DNA of 64,000 bases from CAMDKS01 sp964402975 (GTDB lineage: Bacteria > Bdellovibrionota_B > Oligoflexia > Oligoflexales > RGVZ01). Positions 9,560 through 18,229 of the stretch are shown piece after piece. Position numbers and translations under genes: made by a program. The notes beneath the pieces were generated by a model. The model searched no databases. It saw nothing but the letters and a program-made list of their open reading frames with translations, and was not told the DNA's origin. The stretch spans positions 1-64,000 of the forward strand of contig CAYOEM010000015.1 of NCBI GenBank assembly GCA_964402975.1, read 5' to 3'. Every line of letters begins with the position of its first letter. Within the stretch, counting starts at the first letter, position 1.

Positions 9560-9862
9560 ATGAGTAAGAAATTGTATGTCGGTGGACTTTCCTACGCAAC
9601 TACGGATGATGGTCTTCACGACTTATTCGCCAGCGTTGGCACGGTCGAAAGCGCAAAAGTAATCACAGACCGTGACACAGGCCGCAGCAAAGGCTTCGGA
9701 TTTGTCGAGATGGCAAGCGAGCAAGATGCTATGGCTGCGATCGAAAAACTAAACGGCTCTGAAGCTGACGGCCGCAGGCTGACAGTGAACGAAGCTCGTC
9801 CACAAGCTCCACGCGAAAATCGCGGCGGCGGCGGTGGCGGCGGTGGCCGTGGTCGCTGGTAA
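9560..9862 (+). CDS. Small RRM RNA-binding protein with glycine-rich tail
   Basis: 100 residues. One RNA-recognition motif (residues 3-80) has canonical RNP2 (LYVGGL) and RNP1 (KGFGFVEM), followed by a short Gly-rich/RG tail ending GRGRW. The architecture matches the cyanobacterial and proteobacterial Rbp family, single-stranded RNA binders often linked to cold or stress response and mRNA fate. It stands alone, with its own leader and a strong terminator 20-60 bp downstream, so it is probably a highly expressed monocistronic gene. SD is AGGGG just before the ATG. Confidence 0.95.
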   Translation: MSKKLYVGGLSYATTDDGLHDLFASVGTVESAKVITDRDTGRSKGFGFVEMASEQDAMAAIEKLNGSEADGRRLTVNEARPQAPRENRGGGGGGGGRGRW

Positions 9863-9885
9863 TATCTGATCTAACAGATGTCACT

Positions 9886-9926
9886 CAAAAATCTCCCGAA
9901 AGCCGCAAGGCTCTCGGGGGATTTTT
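9886..9926 (+). terminator. Rho-independent terminator after the RRM gene
   Basis: A GC-rich stem (ATCTCCCGAAAGCC pairing with GGCTCTCGGGGGAT, one mismatch and one wobble) closes on a GCAA tetraloop and runs into TTTTTTG. It lies directly downstream of the RRM gene. Confidence 0.92.
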
Positions 9927-10018
9927 TGTTCTAGGATTCATCTCAAATTGACCGACCATCTGCCGTTTGATACCTCAGAATGAAGCGTCAGTTTGACTGC
10001 ACGGCAAAAGGAGTTTTT

Positions 10019-10573
10019 ATGCTACTTCGCTTCGTGATGATTCTCGCGGTTTTTTCGCTTGGTGGATTTGCCGCTGCCGATGTTTGCCAAAAAATCTATG
10101 TCCCTAACGGCTACCAGATGGGTTGTACGGCGCAAGGTTGCCAAAAATATTACGTTCAACAAGGCAATCAGTTAGCCTGTAATCGTGCGACTTGTCAGGT
10201 GATGCCATTACGTCTTAATCACTATGTTGGTTGTACCGTGCATGGCTGTCAGCAGTATTATGTGCCGCCAGGATCAGTTCTTGGATGTTCCGCTGAATCA
10301 TGCGTAGTGGCAGAAGCAAGTTCTGGATACAAGCTTGGATGCACGGCGCAAGGCTGCCAGCAGTATTACGTGTCTGTGGGTTATCGACTAGGTTGCACCG
10401 ACACTGAGTGTCGCAGTTACTACGTGCCTTCCGGTTATCAGCTGGGTTGCACGGCCTCCCAATGTTTCACGGAATATGTACCAATGAATTACGCCTACGG
10501 CTGCAACCGGGAATCATGCCTAAAAGACTACGTCCCCAATGGCTACGAATTTGCCTGCAGTCCGCGTTGGTAA
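10019..10573 (+). CDS. Secreted protein made of nine 18-residue Cys/Tyr repeats
   Basis: 184 residues from the ATG at 10019, chosen because AAAGGAG sits just upstream and a clean signal peptide follows (LLRFVMILAVFSLGGFAAAD); an upstream ATG at 9980 adds 13 unlikely residues. Everything after residue 22 is nine contiguous 18-residue units with consensus C-x3-Y-V-P-x-G-Y-x-(L/M)-G-C-T-A-x-x. Each unit has Cys at positions 1 and 14, so 18 cysteines alternate with spacings of 12 and 4. Units 3 and 5 are the most divergent. Such regularity implies a disulfide-ladder solenoid outside the cytoplasm. I know no named family with this unit. It converges with the FAD oxidoreductase and has no partner gene. 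Confidence 0.85.
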   Translation: MLLRFVMILAVFSLGGFAAADVCQKIYVPNGYQMGCTAQGCQKYYVQQGNQLACNRATCQVMPLRLNHYVGCTVHGCQQYYVPPGSVLGCSAESCVVAEASSGYKLGCTAQGCQQYYVSVGYRLGCTDTECRSYYVPSGYQLGCTASQCFTEYVPMNYAYGCNRESCLKDYVPNGYEFACSPRW

Positions 10574-10583
10574 TGTGTTTTGG

Positions 10584-11840
10584 CTATGAGATTGTTTTAG
10601 GATTAAAGTGTTTCGCCACATCAGGGATCGGATTACCGGCCATGATGTCACTCAATAATTTTGCAGAGCCGTGGGCCCAACTAAAACCGTGGCCCGTGAA
10701 TCCTGCCACCGTGTAGATGCGTGGACTGGTCGTTGGTCCGATGAATGGGAAGCCGGTTTTTGATGCCGCCATGATGCCAGCCCAGCTAAATTCCCACTCG
10801 ATTTTTTCTTGAATGTCATAATGCTTGGCTACAAATTCTTTAAGTCCAATATCTACGGTTGGATTTGGGATAATGTCGTAGGTGCCAATTTCGCCGCTTG
10901 GAACGTTATTGCGCCATCCGCCAATGATCAGTCGGTTATCCTCCGAAACAAGCGCGTACTCATAACCATGATCAAAGCTGTGGGGGAACTTCACCTTAAA
11001 TTTGTGTTTTAGGGGCTTTGAGGTGATGATTTGGCCTTTGAATGGGTCGACCAATTTTCGCTCTGCAAAATAGCGAGAGACAAGTGGAGAGTAGGCGTTT
11101 GTTGCTAGCACAACAGCGTCAAACTTATGTGCTCCAAATTGAGAGGTGACTTGGACATGCTCACCACTTTCCTCGACTGAAGAGATATTGACTCCCGAGT
11201 GGTACTTCACGCCGCGGCGCACGACGTTATCAATCAGGCCATTACGAAACTTCACGGGGTGTGCCTGGGCGCTGCCCGGTTCAAATCGGCCACCGTAGAC
11301 ACTTTTAAAACCTAGGGCCTCGACTTCCGCTTGGGGAACATAGGAGCTGTCAAATCCATTGCGATTGAGTAGCTTGATGGACTCTTGAATTTCCTTATCT
11401 TCGTGTTCATCGATAGCAATGACGAGGTAGCCATCTTGGCGGTAGTCAGCGTCAAGATTAAGCCGTTTGACGGTTTCTCTGACCTCGTGACAGATGTCGA
11501 TCGAGTAGCCCCAAATCTCACGGGCCGTTTCTTCCCCGTGGAGGGCGGTGAGAGCCATCATGCTCTCAACGGTGCCATATAGAATATGCCCGCAGTTTCT
11601 GTGGGTTGCAGCTTTTTCTTGCTCAAAGTCGATGATTGTGAGGTCTTCAAAACCTCGGTCCAAGAGCCAATACGCAGCACTAGCGCCGGCCAGACCAGAG
11701 CCAATGATGGCAATGCCGCCGTCCCGCGGCGCGGTTTTAGCCCCTGAGATCGGGGGAACAGTCATCCAATAAGAGGGGGTCCAGTCTTGCATTCTCGGCC
11801 TTGATGACCCTTTATAGGGCTTGAGCAGCAAAGGATTCAC
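10584..11840 (-). CDS. FAD-dependent oxidoreductase (DAO / gamma-glutamylputrescine-oxidase-like)
   Basis: 418 residues from GTG; an internal ATG (residue 17, MQDWTPSYW) is an alternative start. A dinucleotide-binding Rossmann motif IAIIGSGLAGASAAYWL (GxGxxG at 47-52) ends in an acidic residue at the second strand (TIIDFE). The body and C-terminal FAD contact (GFTGHGFSWAHGSAKLL) follow the D-amino-acid oxidase/PuuB/OrdL pattern. It probably oxidises a secondary or polyamine-type amine in the cytoplasm. Neighbours give no pathway clue. Exact substrate is unknown. Confidence 0.85.
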   Translation of the reverse strand: MNPLLLKPYKGSSRPRMQDWTPSYWMTVPPISGAKTAPRDGGIAIIGSGLAGASAAYWLLDRGFEDLTIIDFEQEKAATHRNCGHILYGTVESMMALTALHGEETAREIWGYSIDICHEVRETVKRLNLDADYRQDGYLVIAIDEHEDKEIQESIKLLNRNGFDSSYVPQAEVEALGFKSVYGGRFEPGSAQAHPVKFRNGLIDNVVRRGVKYHSGVNISSVEESGEHVQVTSQFGAHKFDAVVLATNAYSPLVSRYFAERKLVDPFKGQIITSKPLKHKFKVKFPHSFDHGYEYALVSEDNRLIIGGWRNNVPSGEIGTYDIIPNPTVDIGLKEFVAKHYDIQEKIEWEFSWAGIMAASKTGFPFIGPTTSPRIYTVAGFTGHGFSWAHGSAKLLSDIMAGNPIPDVAKHFNPKTIS

Positions 11841-11878
11841 GTTAATTAGGTTGCTTTTTTAGTTCGCAACTGCCTGAA

Positions 11879-11908
11879 TTGTCAACACTAATAAAGGTGT
11901 GTTAAAAT
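11879..11908 (+). promoter_or_regulatory. Candidate sigma-70 promoter for the vWA lipoprotein gene
   Basis: TTGTCA (11879-11884) and TAAAAT (11903-11908) are separated by 18 bp, in the divergent gap between the FAD oxidoreductase and the vWA gene. This leaves a leader of roughly 135 nt. Seen by eye only. Confidence 0.4.
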
Positions 11909-12050
11909 AACCTCAAGAAAACAGTCGAAAATTCCGATAACCGCCCGTTCTTAGACTAAGTTTCGTGCGCTGAACGTGGTAGTGCAAGTGAATTATTGGC
12001 ATGAATCAAGGCTGTGGTTGTCCGGCAGTTAAGTTAGGGGATGGTGTGCG

Positions 12051-13442
12051 ATGAAAACTTTTAATCTATGTCTTCTTGGGTTCATCACTCTTTTCCAAGG
12101 TTGTAAGTCCAGTCAATTCACGGGCGGATCCAACCGAAGCCCAGCGTTACCGCCTGTCCAAACTAGAGATTTCGTTCAAGACACCCGCGAAACAAGGCAA
12201 GTTCAAGTTAAGCAGGGTTCGTCTGGATCAAATAATAATCAAGCCTATAACGTCACGGCCATGGGCATCGTGGACATCGTCGTAGTTGTCGACAACAGCG
12301 GATCCATGAAAGAAGAGCAAACCAACCTCTCCTCAAGGATGTCACCGCTTCTCTCTGCGATCAAAGAGTCCGATTGGAAGATGGTTGTTGTTAGTACGGA
12401 TGCCAACAATGAATATTTCAGAGGACCTATCTCCAAAACCACTTTCAATGCAGAAAATGTTTTCGCCAGTTACGTTATGAATGCCGGCGTGAATGGTAGC
12501 GGTCTTGAGCGTCCCATCAAACGCGCAGTCGACGCTCTGAGCTGGCGTCCATTTTTATCGGGATCTTGGCTTCGTCCAAACTCGACAGTGGCAGTCGTAA
12601 TTTTGACCGATGAGGATAACTGTCACATTGATAACGAAAAGGGTTACGGCTGTGACGGATTTGCTGACGCCAATGGAACATATCTAACCAATTATCTTTC
12701 AAGCATTCGCACCTTGGGCACTGATGCCCGCGTTTATGGGATTTTCTGGCACCCAAGTCAGACACAGGCACAGTGCAGCACAGCTTTGAAGCAAGCGACT
12801 ATTGTGGCCGACGTGGTGCAAAGATCCGGCGGTACTTGGGGATCCATTTGTGATGCTGATTATTCGGCTACTCTAAGCAAAATTTCAAATGACGTAGCAA
12901 AAATTCTTAAAGCAGATTTTGTTTTGAACGCCACACCCGATGCCGGAACATTTAAAATGACAGTGAACGGTCAGCCATGGACTGATTATCAGTTAACTGG
13001 ACGTCAAGTTCACTTCACGAGAAATCCTCCTGTCGGCTCAGCCGTGCGAGTCGAGTTTCGTAGCGGTGCTTTTGGCGTGGTCACGAATCGATTTGATATA
13101 CCAGAAGCCCCCGCCGAGGGTGTCATCAATGCCACGGTGGGTGGACAAGCTGTTGGCAACGTTAGCTATGATGCGTCGAGCGGCAAGGCTGTATTTGCGA
13201 ATATGCCGCCCGATGGCAGCACGATATTGATGTCATATAAGGTAAACTCACCGCTCCAGAACACCTTTGAAATCGCCCCTGATGCGGACACCCGGTTTCT
13301 CAAGGTGATGGTGAACGGTGCGGTCGTTGATAAGTCCACGTACTCCTATAACTCTGGTACCGGTGCCATCACGTTTAAAGTTCCACCGCCAGAGTCCTCT
13401 AAAATCAGAGTTGAGTGGCGCGGCAAGCGAACCACGACCTAA
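12051..13442 (+). CDS. Lipoprotein with von Willebrand A domain and two C-terminal beta modules
   Basis: 463 residues. A lipobox (LFQGC, Cys18) marks it as a lipoprotein. The vWA domain (about 74-285) has an intact MIDAS start, Asp81-x-Ser83-x-Ser85 (VVVDNSGSM), and a later ILTDEDN segment. Two similar beta-rich modules follow, each with the pattern (F)KMTVNG..(W)TDY and GxVxF..PPxGSxVRVEFR (about 310-365 and 410-458), separated by a related divergent stretch. Metal-dependent protein binding at the envelope is likely. This type of vWA lipoprotein is common in Bdellovibrio- and myxobacteria-like genomes. It converges with uvrC, 8 bp apart. Confidence 0.85.
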   Translation: MKTFNLCLLGFITLFQGCKSSQFTGGSNRSPALPPVQTRDFVQDTRETRQVQVKQGSSGSNNNQAYNVTAMGIVDIVVVVDNSGSMKEEQTNLSSRMSPLLSAIKESDWKMVVVSTDANNEYFRGPISKTTFNAENVFASYVMNAGVNGSGLERPIKRAVDALSWRPFLSGSWLRPNSTVAVVILTDEDNCHIDNEKGYGCDGFADANGTYLTNYLSSIRTLGTDARVYGIFWHPSQTQAQCSTALKQATIVADVVQRSGGTWGSICDADYSATLSKISNDVAKILKADFVLNATPDAGTFKMTVNGQPWTDYQLTGRQVHFTRNPPVGSAVRVEFRSGAFGVVTNRFDIPEAPAEGVINATVGGQAVGNVSYDASSGKAVFANMPPDGSTILMSYKVNSPLQNTFEIAPDADTRFLKVMVNGAVVDKSTYSYNSGTGAITFKVPPPESSKIRVEWRGKRTTT

Positions 13443-13450
13443 GTTGGACC

Positions 13451-15295
13451 TCATTTAACTTTCTGTTTAATTTTTTCTGCTAAGTCCCGTGAGACGCCCT
13501 TGACGAGAGTCAGGGCGTCTGTGTTTGCGTTGATGATGGCCTCGATGCTGCCGAAATGTTTTAGGAGCTCAGCTCGAATTTTTGGGCCAACGCCCTCCAC
13601 GGTTTCAAGCAGCGACTTTTGACCGATGCGGCTTCTTTTGTTGCGATGTTTTGTAATGGCAAAGCGGTGAGCCTCATCCCGCACTTGTGTCAAGATCCTA
13701 AACGCGGGAGAGCCTGGAACAAGGGGTATAGGTGTGTCGCTGCCTGGCTTAAAAACCCGTTCAAGTGAGTGCTTTGGTGCCGAGCTTTTTTTGGTGGATT
13801 TCTCCGTTCTTGATTTGGCTAGGGAGACGATTTGTAAGTTAAGTCCCGGGAACTCAGCAAGAGACGTCAGTGCGCTATCAAGCTGTCCTCGTCCGCCATC
13901 GATGACTAGTAAGTCAGGCAGATCGTTGTCGCGCACACCCCGCTCCAGACGGCGTTTGACGACTTCGCGAATTGAGGCGAAATCATCGGGCGCGCCCTGT
14001 ACGGTCTCAATGTTGTAGGTGCGGTATAGACTTTTTTCGGGATGGCCGTCGATAAAGCAAACATCAGAAGCGACAATGGCTGTACCCTGAAGGTTACTAA
14101 TGTCGATACATTCAATGCGTCTCGGCGGAGCTTGTAGTCCCAGCGTTTGCTGCAGTGCTTCAAGTGATGAGCGGCGGCGGTCCATGGCGCGGACTGCTTC
14201 GTCGTGGGCGTATTGGGCGTTTTTAGCTGCGATGCCAGCGAGGTCAGGCCAGGGTGCCCGCAGATTTTTGAGGGGACGAAGATCTGGTGCCTTCACGCCT
14301 TCTGTTTGAATTGCCGCAGCGATGTCAGAGGCATTATCAAGCTCACGATCAATCACAATCCTGGGCGGCACAAAGCGCCCTTCATAGTACTGAAGCAAAA
14401 AGTGAGGCAGCGTTTCTGTTGGATTCTCAATGCCGCTGACTGCAAAAGTAAACGAATCTCCCCCCAGGAGCTTGCCGTTTCGAATCATGGCTACGTGAAT
14501 AGCGATGGCATCGGTGGACTCGGCGCAGGCAATAACGTCGCCGTCAATATCTGGTGCGACCATCACCGATTGTTTTTCTGTCAGGATATCAATGGCTTTA
14601 ATTTGGTCACGGTAAGAGGCGGCTAGTTCAAATTGTTCCCGTTCGGATGCCAGAAGCATTTTGGATTGGAGAGTTTTAACGACGTCCTCGTTTTTACCTT
14701 CAAGCAAAGCCATGGCGTCCCTGAGCATCGACTTATAGGCGTCTTTATCGACTTTTAAAACACAGGGACCAAGACACATTTTCATGTGGTAGTAGTTGCA
14801 GACACGCTTGGCGTGCGCAAATTCCCAATCACTACAACGGATCAAGGGGAAAACCCGACGAATCGCATCAAGTGAGGTTTTTAAGCTACCTGAGGCGCTA
14901 AAGGGACCAAAATATTCAGCTCTGTCATCTTGACGTCGTCTCGATATTTCAATGCGTGGCCAATCAGCCGAGAAATCGATCCTGATGAAAGGATATTCTT
15001 TGTCATCGCGAAGTAAAATATTAAAGGGCGGTTGGTGGTGCTTGATCAGTGTTCTCTCAAGCAGTAGTGCTTCTACCTCGGTCTTCACTAGCATGATTTC
15101 AAAGTCATAGATCTCGCGCACAAGTGAGCGAGTTTTTGGGGAGTGATCTTTACTGTCGGTGAAGTAAGTCGATACCCTTGCCTTTAAATCCTTTGCTTTC
15201 CCAACATATAATACTTGCCCTTTAAGACCCTTCATAAAATAGACGCCGGGGCTTTTAGGGAGTGAGGATATTTTTGAACGAATCGCCGGATTCAA
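13451..15295 (-). CDS. uvrC: UvrABC system protein C (excinuclease subunit)
   Basis: 614 residues. It makes the dual incisions in nucleotide excision repair with UvrB. An N-terminal GIY-YIG domain (GVYFMKGLKGQVLYVGKAKDL), a Cys cluster (CNYYHMKMCLGPC), the UVR helix pair (EREQFELAASYRDQIKAI), the RNase-H-like nuclease domain (IECIDISNLQGT, VIDGGRGQL) and C-terminal helix-hairpin-helix repeats (VEGVGPKIRAELLKHFGS) are all present. The start is TTG overlapping the uvrB stop (TTGA), so translation is coupled. Full length for the family. Confidence 0.97.
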   Translation of the reverse strand: MNPAIRSKISSLPKSPGVYFMKGLKGQVLYVGKAKDLKARVSTYFTDSKDHSPKTRSLVREIYDFEIMLVKTEVEALLLERTLIKHHQPPFNILLRDDKEYPFIRIDFSADWPRIEISRRRQDDRAEYFGPFSASGSLKTSLDAIRRVFPLIRCSDWEFAHAKRVCNYYHMKMCLGPCVLKVDKDAYKSMLRDAMALLEGKNEDVVKTLQSKMLLASEREQFELAASYRDQIKAIDILTEKQSVMVAPDIDGDVIACAESTDAIAIHVAMIRNGKLLGGDSFTFAVSGIENPTETLPHFLLQYYEGRFVPPRIVIDRELDNASDIAAAIQTEGVKAPDLRPLKNLRAPWPDLAGIAAKNAQYAHDEAVRAMDRRRSSLEALQQTLGLQAPPRRIECIDISNLQGTAIVASDVCFIDGHPEKSLYRTYNIETVQGAPDDFASIREVVKRRLERGVRDNDLPDLLVIDGGRGQLDSALTSLAEFPGLNLQIVSLAKSRTEKSTKKSSAPKHSLERVFKPGSDTPIPLVPGSPAFRILTQVRDEAHRFAITKHRNKRSRIGQKSLLETVEGVGPKIRAELLKHFGSIEAIINANTDALTLVKGVSRDLAEKIKQKVK

Positions 15296-17364
15296 CTTAG
15301 CCCCTCTTGTTCGCCAGCCGATTGGTCTTCTGAGCTTAGCTGGCTAGCGTGTTTGAGAAGCAAGTCTTTTAAAGATCTGATCTCGTCACGAAGCTCAGCC
15401 GCTTTTTCAAAGTCGAGCTCAGCCGCTGCTTTTTGCATGGCTTTTGATTTCTCTCGAATAGTTTTTTCAACAGTTTCCACGTCATGCTTAGCCAAAAGTG
15501 CGAGGGCTTTTTTCACCTCAGGCGACTCGAGATCGTCTGTCTCAGAGGCTAGGCCATAAACTTTACGGAGGTCTTCGGGGATGGTTTTTATAACTGTTTT
15601 GGGCGTAATTCCGTGCGTGGCATTGTGTTCCATTTGAATTTTTCGCCGCCGAGACGTTTCATCAAGACATTGACGCATGGAGTCGGTGATCCGATCCGCG
15701 AAGAAGATCACCTTGCTGTCAGCGTTTCTTGCGGCTCGTCCTACTATCTGTATCAGGGATCGCGCGGACCTCAGAAAGCCCTCCTTGTCTGCGTCCATAA
15801 CGGCTACAAGTTTTACTTCAGGTAGGTCAAGCCCTTCACGAAGCAAATTAATTCCAATCAAGATGTCGAATACGCCTTTGCGCAAATCCCGCAGAAGATC
15901 CACGCGTTCAAGACTATCAATATCTGCGTGGAGCCACCTGACGCGAAGTCCCATTTCTTGGTAGTACTTCGTCAAATCCTCGGCCATGCGTTTGGTCAGC
16001 GTCGTGACAAGGACTCTCCCGCCATCGGCAATAGCGGTTCGCATCTCTCCGTAAAGCTGATCCACCTGACCATTGATGGGTTTGATAAAAATTTCGGGAT
16101 CAATCAAACCTGTTGGTCTAATGATCTGTTCAATAAAAGTTTGACCGGTGGATTCCAGTTCATATTTTCCGGGCGTAGCCGAGACGTGAATAATTTGTCC
16201 GGTGCGGGTTAGGAACTCATCAAAATTGAGAGGTCTATTGTCAAGAGCACTTGGGAGCCTGAATCCGAAGTCCACGAGTACTTGCTTTCGACTACGGTCG
16301 CCTCGATACATGCCGCCAATTTGGGGAACTGTGATGTGACTTTCATCGATGAACGTGACGAAGTCTTTTGGAAAGTAGTCAAGAAGGGTTGGCGGGGGCT
16401 GCCCTGGCTTCATGCCCGTGAGGTAGCGGCTATAGTTTTCAATACCCGGACAAAAACCCAGATGCTCAAGAAGTTCAATGTCGTGCATGGTTCGCTGTTC
16501 AAGGCGCATGTACTCGACCATTTTACCGGTGGCGCGAAGCTCTCGCAGGCGAAGGCCTAGGTCTTCAAGAATTTCTTTTACGATCACCTTCATGTCGGTG
16601 CGATCTGTGACGTAGTGACTATTGGGATAAAGCGTCAACTCTTCTATTTTTCGGATGGTTTCACCCGAGATTGCATCGACTAGAGAGATTCGCTCGATTT
16701 CATCTCCAAAAAACTCAACGCGCACCATCTCGTCGCGTTGGTGGGCTGGGAAAATGTCAATCACGTCACCTCGTGCTCTAAAAGTTCCACGCACGAGATT
16801 CACGTCATTACGTCCATACTGAATATCCACCAGTCGACGCATGAATTTTTCTCGAGAAACTGTTTCCCCGCTCTTAATTGGCAGCACAAGTTTGGCATAA
16901 CTTTGGGGAGAGCCCAGACCGTAGATACAACTCACACTCGCGACTACGATCGTGTCTCTACGTTCAAATAGAGACATTGTGGCTTTGTGACGCATGCGAT
17001 CGATATCGTCATTGATGGCGCTGTCTTTTGCGATGTAAGTGTCAGTGCTTGGCACGTAGGCTTCAGGTTGGAAGTAATCATAGTAGCTGATGAAGTACTC
17101 GACCGCGTTTTCAGGGAAGAATTCTTTAAATTCTGAGAAAAGTTGGGCCGCCAGGGTTTTGTTTGGTGCAAGAATTAGGGCGGGCCGCCCGAGCTGAGCA
17201 ATGACGTTAGCCATGGTGAAGGTTTTCCCGCTTCCGGTCACGCCCAGCAGCACGGTGTGGCGTTCGCCTGATGAAATTCTACTCACCAGGCCGGCGATAG
17301 CTTTCGGCTGATCTCCCTGCGGAGTCAGGCCGGTGGCCAGTTTGAACGGAATTTGCTCTGTCAT
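15292..17364 (-). CDS. uvrB: UvrABC system protein B (excinuclease helicase subunit)
   Basis: 690 residues. It is the damage-verifying helicase-like subunit of nucleotide excision repair. Walker A is LGVTGSGKTFT. The UvrB beta-hairpin region (YYDYFQPEAYVPSTDTYI), DEAD-type box (FIDESH), motif V/VI (INLLREGLDLPE, QIVGRAARN) and C-terminal UVR coiled-coil (KAAAELDFEKAAELRDEIRSL) are visible. Family-typical length. First gene of a uvrB-uvrC operon overlapping by 4 bases. Confidence 0.98.
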   Translation of the reverse strand: MTEQIPFKLATGLTPQGDQPKAIAGLVSRISSGERHTVLLGVTGSGKTFTMANVIAQLGRPALILAPNKTLAAQLFSEFKEFFPENAVEYFISYYDYFQPEAYVPSTDTYIAKDSAINDDIDRMRHKATMSLFERRDTIVVASVSCIYGLGSPQSYAKLVLPIKSGETVSREKFMRRLVDIQYGRNDVNLVRGTFRARGDVIDIFPAHQRDEMVRVEFFGDEIERISLVDAISGETIRKIEELTLYPNSHYVTDRTDMKVIVKEILEDLGLRLRELRATGKMVEYMRLEQRTMHDIELLEHLGFCPGIENYSRYLTGMKPGQPPPTLLDYFPKDFVTFIDESHITVPQIGGMYRGDRSRKQVLVDFGFRLPSALDNRPLNFDEFLTRTGQIIHVSATPGKYELESTGQTFIEQIIRPTGLIDPEIFIKPINGQVDQLYGEMRTAIADGGRVLVTTLTKRMAEDLTKYYQEMGLRVRWLHADIDSLERVDLLRDLRKGVFDILIGINLLREGLDLPEVKLVAVMDADKEGFLRSARSLIQIVGRAARNADSKVIFFADRITDSMRQCLDETSRRRKIQMEHNATHGITPKTVIKTIPEDLRKVYGLASETDDLESPEVKKALALLAKHDVETVEKTIREKSKAMQKAAAELDFEKAAELRDEIRSLKDLLLKHASQLSSEDQSAGEQEGLS

Positions 17365-17598
17365 GAGTCACCATCTGAAGTCGATCAAGAGCCAAGCTTG
17401 AGAGAACTTATAGCCTGTTTAAAAACTAATCACAAGTCCGCGTCATCGCTAACAAAAAGGCGTAAATGAGGGGGCGGTTTTATATTGTCGAGCCCCGACA
17501 AACACTCTATCATGGTACCTCTAAGTTTTCGTCGTGAGATCGTTTGTTTATGTCGCTGCCGTGCAATTTTTTTGTGGCAGTTGAGGAGGCGAGAAACA

Positions 17599-18171
17599 GT
17601 GTCAAATCTCTTTGGGCCTATTTCGAAATGGATGCAATTAGGAGTTTTAAGCTTATTTTTGGCTGTCGTCAGTCAGGCAACTCCCGCAAGTGCCTGGTGG
17701 TTTTGGACGCCGGGTGACACGGTCGACAACGTCGGCTACAAGCCAGAGCAGCCGATTCCATTCAGCCATAAGCTTCACGCCGGTGATCGAAAGATCCCAT
17801 GTGAGTACTGCCACTCAAGTGCAAGGCGCTCATTTTCCTCTGGTGTGCCATCCAGCAATACCTGCATGGGTTGTCATAAAATTGTTCGAACAGACAAACC
17901 CGCCATCAAGCAGCTGACGGAAGCATACGAGAAGAATCAGCCGATCGAGTGGGTAAAGGTCCATGATTTGCCTGATTTTGTGCGGTTTCCGCATAAGCGC
18001 CATGTTCAGACCAAAGAGCAAGGTGGCGCCGGGCTTCAGTGTCAGGAGTGTCACGGTAAAGTTGAAGAGATGGAAGTGCTCGAACAGGGTGCTCCATTGC
18101 AAATGGGCTGGTGCATCGGCTGCCACAAGGAGCGAAAGGCACCTCTCGATTGCTTGAGCTGTCATTACTGA
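17599..18171 (+). CDS. actA: Alternative complex III subunit A, pentaheme cytochrome c
   Basis: 190 residues from the GTG at 17599, which has GAGGAGGC 8 nt upstream and gives a proper signal peptide/anchor (LGVLSLFLAVVSQATPASAWW); a longer frame to 17485 exists but adds an unlikely N-terminus. Five CxxCH haem-binding motifs are present (CEYCH, CMGCH, CQECH, CIGCH, CLSCH), matching the pentahaem ActA of alternative complex III. It receives electrons from the FeS clusters of ActB at the periplasmic face. First gene of the six-gene act operon (17.6-25.4 kb). Confidence 0.94.
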   Translation: MSNLFGPISKWMQLGVLSLFLAVVSQATPASAWWFWTPGDTVDNVGYKPEQPIPFSHKLHAGDRKIPCEYCHSSARRSFSSGVPSSNTCMGCHKIVRTDKPAIKQLTEAYEKNQPIEWVKVHDLPDFVRFPHKRHVQTKEQGGAGLQCQECHGKVEEMEVLEQGAPLQMGWCIGCHKERKAPLDCLSCHY

Positions 18172-18229
18172 CGTGACGCCTTGCGTGTTCTGAGTTTGAG
18201 TTCCACATCAAAAAGAGGATCGTTGTAAG

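Noticed and set aside
13734..14626. Plus-strand frames opposite uvrC
   Set aside because: Shadow frames of a well-conserved gene; composition matches antisense codon bias.
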